From assembly GCA_023419055.1 (NCBI GenBank), contig JAEZYO010000566.1, positions 1 to 10,629 on the forward strand: a DNA stretch of 10,629 bases, read 5' to 3'. Within the stretch, counting starts at the first letter, position 1, and the number at the start of each line of letters is the position of its first letter. Positions 5,869 to 10,629 of the stretch are shown in pieces. Origin of the DNA: Pseudomonadota bacterium (GTDB lineage Bacteria; Myxococcota; Polyangia; Polyangiales; Polyangiaceae). A model generated the notes under the pieces. It was not told where the DNA came from, did no database searches, and saw only the letters and a program-made list of their open reading frames with translations. The position numbers and the translations under genes were made by a program.

Positions 5869-6906
5869 ATGAAGAAGACGGTCACCTTCGGCGAAATCAT
5901 GTTGAGGCTCAGTCCGCCCGGCCACGAGCGCTTGTTTCAATCGCGGATGCTCGAGGCCAGCTTCGGAGGAGGTGAGGCCAACGTTGCCCTCTGCCTCGCG
6001 GGCTTCGGGCTCGAGAGCCACTACGTGACTCGCCTGCCCGAAAATGCGGTGGGAGACGCGGCGTTGCGCGTGCTTCGAGGCGAGGGCGTACGCGTGGATC
6101 ACGTCATTCGAGGCGGCGAGCGCCTGGGCCTCTATTTCGCGGAGCCGGGCGCGGCGCAGCGGCCGGCCTTCGTCCTTTATGACCGCGCCCACTCCGCCAT
6201 CAGCGAGCTTTTGCCGGACTCCGTGCCGTGGGCGCGCATCTTCCAGGGAGCGCATTGGTTTCACATGACGGGCATCACGCCCGCGCTCGGGGAAAAGCCT
6301 GCCGCCGCGACGCGGATCGCGCTCGAGGCGGCCAAGCGCGCGGGGGTCACGGTGAGCCTCGACGTGAACTACCGCCGAAAGCTCTGGTCACCCGAAGAAG
6401 CCCAGCGCGTACTCCGGCCGTTGCTCGAGTTCGTCGACATCTTGATCGCGAACGAAGAGGACATCGAGCTTGCGCTCGGTGTGCCGGTTCCTGCTACCGA
6501 TATGGCCGGAGCGCTTACGGGCGTCGACGGCTACCGCTGGGTAGCGGAGCGCGTTGCGCGCGACTTTCGCATCCAGGTCCTGGCGATGACGGTGCGTGAA
6601 CGCATTTCGGCGAGCGAGCACGCCTTCACGGGGCTCCTGTACGAGCACGCGAGCACGACCCTGTTCCAGGCGGCTCGCCATCCGATCACCATCGTCGATC
6701 CGATCGGGGCCGGAGACAGCTTCGCGGCGGGCTTGATCCACGCGCTCGTCACCGGGCGCTCCGCGGATCGCGCGCTGTCGTTCGCCGTCGCCGCCGGCGC
6801 GCTCAAACATTCGATCCCCGGCGACTACAACCGCGTCTCCGTGGCGGAGGTCGACCAGCTCGTCACCTCTGCGCACGTCGGTCGAGGGACTAGGGGGTGT
6901 CCCTAG
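5869..6906 (+). CDS. kdgK: 2-keto-3-deoxygluconate kinase (PfkB family)
   Basis: This 345-residue ribokinase-fold protein probably phosphorylates 2-keto-3-deoxygluconate with ATP to KDPG, feeding the lower Entner-Doudoroff route of uronate or gluconate breakdown in the cytosol. The N-terminus TFGEIMLRLSPPGHERLFQ (5-23) and FGGGEANVALCLAGFGL (32-48) are typical of KDG kinases, as is the RGGERLGLYF..QRPAFVLYDRAHSAI region (81-111). The PfkB C-terminal signature DPIGAGDSFAAGL is at 277-289, with anion-hole G280-A-G282 and catalytic base D283. Other PfkB sugar kinases cannot be fully excluded, but these N-terminal motifs favour KDG. ATG 5869 is chosen because MKKTVTFGEI matches the usual family start; ATG 5851 is an alternative. 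No KDPG aldolase gene lies beside it. It is divergent from the two-component operon, and its TAG overlaps the acetyltransferase stop. Confidence 0.85.
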   Translation: MKKTVTFGEIMLRLSPPGHERLFQSRMLEASFGGGEANVALCLAGFGLESHYVTRLPENAVGDAALRVLRGEGVRVDHVIRGGERLGLYFAEPGAAQRPAFVLYDRAHSAISELLPDSVPWARIFQGAHWFHMTGITPALGEKPAAATRIALEAAKRAGVTVSLDVNYRRKLWSPEEAQRVLRPLLEFVDILIANEEDIELALGVPVPATDMAGALTGVDGYRWVAERVARDFRIQVLAMTVRERISASEHAFTGLLYEHASTTLFQAARHPITIVDPIGAGDSFAAGLIHALVTGRSADRALSFAVAAGALKHSIPGDYNRVSVAEVDQLVTSAHVGRGTRGCP

Positions 6907-6912
6907 TTCGAC
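6881..6912. terminator. Hairpin across two convergent stop codons, candidate bidirectional terminator
   Basis: GTCGA (6881-6885), bulge GGG, ACTAGGG (6889-6895), loop GGTGT, CCCTAGT (6901-6907), TCGAC (6908-6912): a 12-bp stem with one 3-base bulge. Both stop codons (TAG 6904-6906 plus, TAG 6905-6903 minus) lie in the right arm. A second, mutually exclusive stem is possible: AGGGAC (6885-6890) with GTCCCT (6899-6904). No T-tract follows on either strand, so intrinsic termination is uncertain. Confidence 0.5.
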
Positions 6913-7430
6913 TCCGACGCCTTCGGGCGGATGATCGCGTAGCCGATGGCGTCGGTGAAGCCGCCGTCTTCGAGACGCCAGGCTTCTCGATGCACGGCCT
7001 CCTTCGTGAAGCCGCACTTCTCGAACAGCTTGAGCATCCCGAGGTTGTCCTTGCGCGTGTACCCGCCCAGGCGGTGGATCGCGGGGTAGTGCTCGAAGAC
7101 GAAGCTCGTGATCCAGTCGAGCGCGGCGGTGCCCACGCCGTGGCGTCGCGCCGAATCCGCGATGCGGAGATCGACGAGCGGCGTCACGTCTGCGAGCTCG
7201 AAGACCCGAATGACCCCGAGCGGCTCCAGGCCGTCGCCGAAGATCCAGAAGGCGCGCGCGTCGTCCCCCCAGAAGAAGCCCTCCGCGGCGCGCTCCCGCA
7301 CCCACGCATCGTCGACGCGAGAGCGGCCGTGAAACGGCCAGGTCTGCTTCGGGAACCAGCGCGCGAGCGCGTCGAGATCGCGCGACGAGAGCTCTTCGAA
7401 ACGAAAGTTCGCTGTCCCCGGCGGCGCCAC
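6903..7430 (-). CDS. GNAT family N-acetyltransferase (RimJ/RimL-like)
   Basis: From GTG 7430 the protein has 175 residues, the usual length for RimJ/RimL-like GNAT enzymes, which transfer acetyl from acetyl-CoA to an amine on a protein, peptide or small molecule. The acetyl-CoA pyrophosphate loop is ARRHGVGTAAL (94-104), matching R/Q-x2-G-x-G (R95, G98, G100). RKDNLGMLKLFEKCGF (126-141) is the family's N-x3-M/L-x-[LV]-[FY]-x-[KR]-x-GF segment. The frame stays open to ATG 7547, but the extra 39 residues are Arg/Pro-rich and precede the conserved fold, so the later GTG is preferred; the start remains uncertain. The substrate is unknown. The gene stands alone, convergent with the sugar kinase (4-bp CTAG overlap) and divergent from the ABC transporter operon. 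Confidence 0.85.
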   Translation of the reverse strand: MAPPGTANFRFEELSSRDLDALARWFPKQTWPFHGRSRVDDAWVRERAAEGFFWGDDARAFWIFGDGLEPLGVIRVFELADVTPLVDLRIADSARRHGVGTAALDWITSFVFEHYPAIHRLGGYTRKDNLGMLKLFEKCGFTKEAVHREAWRLEDGGFTDAIGYAIIRPKASESN

Positions 7431-7442
7431 CCCGAAAGCTTC

Positions 7443-7481
7443 ACCCGCGGGTAGCCTCCGCGCAAGGAGCGGCCTCGGAGG
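7443..7481. repeat. Palindrome and inverted repeat between acetyltransferase and ABC operon
   Basis: ACCCGCGGGT (7443-7452) is a perfect 10-bp palindrome. Three bases further, CCTCCG (7455-7460) and CGGAGG (7476-7481) form a perfect 6-bp inverted repeat with a 15-base spacer. Both lie just upstream of the preferred acetyltransferase start, in the region shared with the ABC operon. They are possible operators but all-GC sequences are expected to give some dyads by chance. Confidence 0.25.
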
Positions 7482-7596
7482 TAATTGGCGCTCCGCGCGG
7501 CAGTTCGTCCCGACGCCGCGGGAACGTACGAGGTTTCGACAAATCACGCAGAGAACCCTTTCCGCACTGTGCAGGAGCCGCGAGCGCGCCTATAGC

Positions 7597-7600
7597 GAGG
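7597..7600 (+). promoter_or_regulatory. Ribosome binding site of the ABC ATPase
   Basis: GAGG at 7597-7600 lies 5 bases before ATG 7606 and supports that start. Confidence 0.5.
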
Positions 7601-7605
7601 CTCGC

Positions 7606-8571
7606 ATGAGCGCTCCCGCTGACTCGCCCGCCGCGATCCGCTGCCGCTCGCTCGTCAAACGCTACGGCGCACAGCTCGCGGTCGCGGGCATCGATCTCGA
7701 GGTTCGTCGCGGGGAGTGCTTCGGCTTGCTGGGCCCCAACGGCGCCGGCAAGACGACGACGGTCGAGCTCATCGAAGGCTTGAGCCGCCCCGACGCGGGA
7801 AGCCTCGAGCTCTTCGGCGTTGCCTGGGGGAAGGGGCGCGATCGAGAGCTCCGCGAGCGCATCGGCGTGCAGCTCCAGGACACTCAGCTCGCCGACAAGC
7901 TGACGGTCGAAGAGGTGCTGGTCCTCTTCCGCTCGTTCTACTCCAAGGGGCGCAGCGTCGCCGAGCTCATCGAGCTCGTGCAGCTCGGCGAGGAGCGTCA
8001 CAAGCACTTCAGTCAGCTCTCGGGCGGTCAACGCCAGCGCGTCGCGCTCGCCTGCGCCCTGGTCGGCGATCCGGAGCTCTTGTTCCTCGACGAACCCACC
8101 ACCGGGCTCGACCCGCGCGCGCGCCAGACGCTCTGGCGGGTGGTCGAACACTTCCGCGAGCGCGGCGGCACCGTGCTCATCACCACGCACTATATGGAAG
8201 AAGCGGCCACGCTCTGCGATCGGATCGCCATCATGGATCGCGGCAAGATCATCGCGCTCGGGACGCCCCGCGCGCTCGTCGACGCGCTCGGACTCGTGCA
8301 GTTCGTGGAGTTCGAAGCGGCGGAAGAGCTCGACCGCGACGCGCTCGCGCGGCTCGAGTGCGTCCAGGCGGTGGACCGCCGCGGGGATCGCCACCGGCTC
8401 CAGGTCGAGCGCAGCCTCTCGGCGCTGGCTTCGGTGCTCGCCGAGCTCGAGCGCCAGGGCATCGTCCCGGTGGGCTTGAGCACTCATCAAGCCACGCTCG
8501 ACGACGTCTTCCTCGAGCTCACGGGTCGCGCGCTGGAAGCCGGATCATCGCCGCACGAGGCCGCTCGATGA
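7606..8571 (+). CDS. ABC transporter ATP-binding protein (ABC-2 exporter type, DrrA/CcmA-like)
   Basis: This 321-residue protein is the cytoplasmic ATPase of an exporter. Walker A GPNGAGKT is at 43-50, the Q-loop glutamine is Q91, the signature LSGGQRQRVALA at 138-149, Walker B LLFLDEP at 158-164 with catalytic E163, the D-loop GLDP at 167-170 and the H-loop histidine H195. All ATPase residues are intact. After about residue 230 there is a C-terminal extension typical of drug or polysaccharide exporters of the DrrA class; its last part THQATLDDVFLELTGRAL (293-310) is the characteristic end of this group. It overlaps the permease gene by ATGA and surely forms a complex with it. The exported substrate (drug, lipid or other) cannot be deduced. 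The antisense frame at 7441-8490 is a shadow. Confidence 0.95.
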   Translation: MSAPADSPAAIRCRSLVKRYGAQLAVAGIDLEVRRGECFGLLGPNGAGKTTTVELIEGLSRPDAGSLELFGVAWGKGRDRELRERIGVQLQDTQLADKLTVEEVLVLFRSFYSKGRSVAELIELVQLGEERHKHFSQLSGGQRQRVALACALVGDPELLFLDEPTTGLDPRARQTLWRVVEHFRERGGTVLITTHYMEEAATLCDRIAIMDRGKIIALGTPRALVDALGLVQFVEFEAAEELDRDALARLECVQAVDRRGDRHRLQVERSLSALASVLAELERQGIVPVGLSTHQATLDDVFLELTGRALEAGSSPHEAAR

Positions 8572-9608
8572 CGAGCCCGGCCGCGCCGCACCCGCTCCTC
8601 GAGCTCACCAAGGCCCGCCTGCGCGAGTTCTTTCGCGAGAAGGGCATGCTGTTCTGGGTGTTCGGGTTCCCGCTCCTCATGGCGGTGGGTCTCGGCCTCG
8701 CCTTCAGGAACCGCCCGCCCGAGCTACCGAGGATCGGCGTGGTCGCCCCGCCGTCCCCCGGCGTTCAGGCGCTCCTCGCGAGCTCGCGGGTGGACGCGAA
8801 GCTCTACGCCGAGGCAGAGGCCCGCCGCGCGCTCGCTACCAGCAAGCTCGACCTCGTCGTGGAAGGTGACGCCTCACATCCGGTCTTCCGCTTCGATCCG
8901 ACCCAGGAACGCTCGTCGGTCGCGCGGCTCGTGGTGGACGACATCCTCCAGGAGTCGGCGGGACGGGTGGACTCGCTCCGGATCGCCGAAAAACAGGTGA
9001 CCGAGACGGGCGCCCGCTACATCGACTTCCTCTTACCAGGGCTCATCGGGCTCAACCTGATGGGAAGCAGCATGTGGGGCGTCGGCTACAACCTCGTGGT
9101 CGCCCGCAAGCGCAAGCTGCTCCGGCGTTACGCCGTGACGCCGATGCGCCGGAGCCACTTCCTGCTCTCGTACTTCTTCTCGCGCTGCTCCTTCCTCGTC
9201 GCGGAGCTCGCGGTGCTGCTCCTGTTCGGCGCGCTGATCTTCGGGACCAGCGTCAAGGGGAGCTACCTGTCGCTCACGCTCCTGTCGTTCTGGGGCGCCG
9301 CCTCCTTTGCGGCGATAAGCCTCTTGATCGGCGCGCGGGTCGAGAACACCGAGTCCGCGAACGGGTGGATGAACTTCGTGCAGCTGCCGATGTGGGTCTT
9401 GTCGGGCGCCTTCTTCTCGTACGAACGCTTTCCGGAGTGGCTCCACCTGCCGATCCGGCTGCTGCCGCTCACGTCACTGAACGACGCGCTGCGCGCGATC
9501 TTCAACGACGGCGCCTCGCTCTTCTCGTGCTGGTTCGAGCTCGCCGTCATGACCGCCTGGGGCGCCGTGGGGTTCGTCGTCGCGCTCCGCACCTTCCGCT
9601 GGCAATAG
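8568..9608 (+). CDS. ABC-2 type transporter permease
   Basis: This 346-residue integral membrane protein has a hydrophobic segment at about 28-46, an extracytoplasmic stretch of about 100 residues (47-150), then five more membrane segments (about 152-175, 199-225, 234-255, 268-286, 318-341). This is the ABC2_membrane topology with a small external domain. KRKLLRRYAVTPMRRSHFLL (181-200) matches the coupling segment that contacts the ATPase in DrrB/NodJ-like permeases (E/K-R-x3-L-R-x4-T-P). LPLTSLNDALRAI (299-311) is the conserved segment before the last helix. The start overlaps the ATPase stop (ATGA), so the two are co-translated. The frame is open upstream through the ATPase gene, but that part is a shadow. 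The substrate is unknown. Confidence 0.93.
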   Translation: MTSPAAPHPLLELTKARLREFFREKGMLFWVFGFPLLMAVGLGLAFRNRPPELPRIGVVAPPSPGVQALLASSRVDAKLYAEAEARRALATSKLDLVVEGDASHPVFRFDPTQERSSVARLVVDDILQESAGRVDSLRIAEKQVTETGARYIDFLLPGLIGLNLMGSSMWGVGYNLVVARKRKLLRRYAVTPMRRSHFLLSYFFSRCSFLVAELAVLLLFGALIFGTSVKGSYLSLTLLSFWGAASFAAISLLIGARVENTESANGWMNFVQLPMWVLSGAFFSYERFPEWLHLPIRLLPLTSLNDALRAIFNDGASLFSCWFELAVMTAWGAVGFVVALRTFRWQ

Positions 9609-9619
9609 CGCTCGAAGAA

Positions 9620-9650
9620 GCGGCGCGTCATGCCCGAGCCGGCGCGCTGC
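9620..9650 (+). terminator. Possible hairpin after the ABC operon
   Basis: GCGGCGCG (9620-9627) can pair with CGCGCTGC (9643-9650) over 8 bp including one G-U pair, with a 15-base loop, starting 11 bases after the permease stop. No T-tract follows, so it is only a weak terminator candidate. Confidence 0.25.
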
Positions 9651-9716
9651 GTGAGCTTCACCAGACGCGCCTCAATTCGCCTCGTTGACGGTGCGCTTCG
9701 CGACCTCACATGAGAA

Positions 9717-9720
9717 CGAG
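9717..9720 (+). promoter_or_regulatory. Ribosome binding site deciding the HAD lipoprotein start
   Basis: GAGG at 9717-9720 lies 6 bases before ATG 9727. The in-frame ATG at 9709 has no comparable site, so 9727 is preferred. Confidence 0.5.
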
Positions 9721-9726
9721 GTCGCT

Positions 9727-10629
9727 CATGCCAGGACTTCTCCGTCGGGCTCGCGTCGGAACCGTCGTCACCTCGAGCCTCGCGCTGTGGCTCGCCGCCT
9801 GCGACCCGCAGCCGGAGCTCATGCGCGAGTCGCGCGCGGCCGAGCCGGAGGTGACCGCGGCGCCGACCGCCCCCGATCCGCTGCCCGCCTGGAACGACGG
9901 ACCCATCAAGCGCAGCATCGTCGACTTCGTCAACCGCGTCACCAAACCGAGCAGCCCCGCGTTCATCCCCGCGTCGGAGCGCATCGCGACGTTCGACAAC
10001 GACGGCACGCTCTGGTCGGAGCAGCCGGTGGTCGAGCTCGCGTTCACGATCGATCGCGTGAAGGAGCTCGCCCCGCAACACCCCGAGTGGACGCGGCAAG
10101 AACCGTTCAAGTCGATCTTGGCGGGCCACCCGGAGGCGATCGCCGCGAGCGGTGAACGCGGCGTGCTCGAGCTCCTGGCGGCGACCCACGCCGGAATGAC
10201 GACCGACCAGTTTCAAGCCATCGTCGCCAAGTGGATCAGCGAAGCGCGCGACCCCCGCTTCAAGCGCCCCTACACCGATCTCGTGTACCAGCCCATGCTC
10301 GAGGTGGTCCGCTACCTCGAGTCCAACGGCTTCAAGACCTATATCGTGTCGGGCGGCGGCACCGAGTTCATGCGCGCGTTCGCCGGGCGCGTCTACGGCA
10401 TCCCGCCGGACAGGGTGATCGGCAGCACGAGCAAGCTCAAGTACGAGCTCCGCGGCAACCGCCCCACGCTGGTCAAGCTCGCCGAGATCGAGCACGTCGA
10501 CGACAAGGGCGGGAAGCCGGTCGCCATCCAGCGCTTCGTCGGGCTCCGCCCGATCGCCGCCTTCGGAAACTCGGACGGTGATCAGCAGATGCTCGAGTGG
10601 ACCACCATGGGCGCGCGAGGGGCTCGCTT
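9727..10629 (+). CDS. HAD-superfamily phosphatase, predicted lipoprotein (C-terminus beyond window)
   Basis: The frame is open for 301 codons to the right edge. The N-terminus has Arg residues (6, 7, 9), a hydrophobic core and a lipobox LAAC ending at C25, followed by a Pro/Ala/Glu-rich linker (26-55). It should therefore be lipidated and exposed outside the cytoplasm; D26 after the Cys is the inner-membrane retention residue in E. coli, though that rule may not hold here. HAD motifs are in order: motif I TFDNDGTLW (88-96, nucleophile D90, acid D92), motif II IVSGGG (206-211, S208) and motif IV AFGNSDGDQQM (278-288, D283, D285). The cap region (about 100-195) contains THAGMT and RFKRPYTDLVYQPML. 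The motifs resemble phosphoserine-phosphatase-like HADs; the substrate is unknown. ATG 9709 is an alternative start. Only a little of the C-terminus should be missing. Confidence 0.88.

Noticed and set aside
7591..7596. TATAGC as a -10 element for the ABC operon
   Set aside because: It lies only 10 bases before the start codon, overlapping the ribosome binding site, and no -35 element is seen at the right distance.
7441..8490. Long minus-strand open frame (349 codons) opposite the ABC ATPase
   Set aside because: The translation is a Glu/Ala/Arg/Leu-rich mirror of a well-supported ATPase gene with all motifs; it shows no family features and is explained by GC-rich third positions.
7716..8567. 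In-frame upstream extension of the permease through the ATPase gene
   Set aside because: The 284 extra residues are Arg-rich and without domains. The ATGA start at 8568 gives a normal ABC-2 permease.
9684..9712. TTGACG (9684-9689) as a -35 element for the HAD gene
   Set aside because: No acceptable -10 hexamer lies 16-18 bases downstream; the match could easily be chance.
9263..10495. Long minus-strand open frame (410 codons) opposite the permease end and the HAD gene
   Set aside because: It spans two real genes and the gap between them, and its translation is a low-information mirror. The opposite strand carries clear HAD motifs and a lipobox.

Overview
The window is gene-dense, very GC-rich bacterial DNA. 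Almost every third codon position is G or C, Leu and Glu are dominated by CTC and GAG, and long spurious open frames run opposite real genes. This composition, the lipoprotein and two-component content, and the family resemblances suggest a myxobacterium-like (Polyangia-type, former Deltaproteobacteria) chromosome. That assignment is inference from composition and remembered homologues, not from a marker gene. No rRNA, tRNA, insertion sequence, CRISPR array or phage gene was seen.

Layout. (1) Positions 1-312 (minus strand) hold the N-terminal part of a CDP-alcohol phosphatidyltransferase, cut by the window edge just inside its catalytic motif. Divergent from it, 394-2706 is a tight plus-strand operon: an MDR-type dehydrogenase without recognisable zinc ligands, a 6-pyruvoyl-tetrahydropterin-synthase-like protein that has lost several catalytic and metal-binding residues, and a membrane protein of the lysylphosphatidylglycerol-synthase TM (UPF0104) family. 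From memory, the same dehydrogenase and pterin-synthase subfamilies sit together in Actinobacteria, so this looks like a conserved, uncharacterised locus and is the most interesting part of the window. (2) 2703-3038 (minus) is a very basic, histone-H1-like protein with a DUF6496-like C-terminus, followed by a 373-bp gene-free stretch and an unrecognised 128-residue protein (3412-3798). (3) 3779-5754 (minus) is a NarL-type two-component pair: response regulator first, then a membrane histidine kinase. (4) Divergent from it is a PfkB-family 2-keto-3-deoxygluconate kinase (5869-6906), convergent with a GNAT acetyltransferase (6903-7430, minus). A hairpin lies over both stop codons. (5) 7606-9608 is a two-gene ABC-2 exporter operon. 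(6) 9727 to the end is a HAD-family phosphatase with a lipoprotein signal, cut by the right edge.

Organisation. Genes within operons are translationally coupled (13-bp gap, 4-bp GTGA and ATGA overlaps, 1-bp TGATG overlap). All three convergent gene pairs overlap at their 3' ends (4, 20 and 4 bp). Divergent intergenic regions are short and carry small palindromes that could be operators; these are weak, unsupported candidates.
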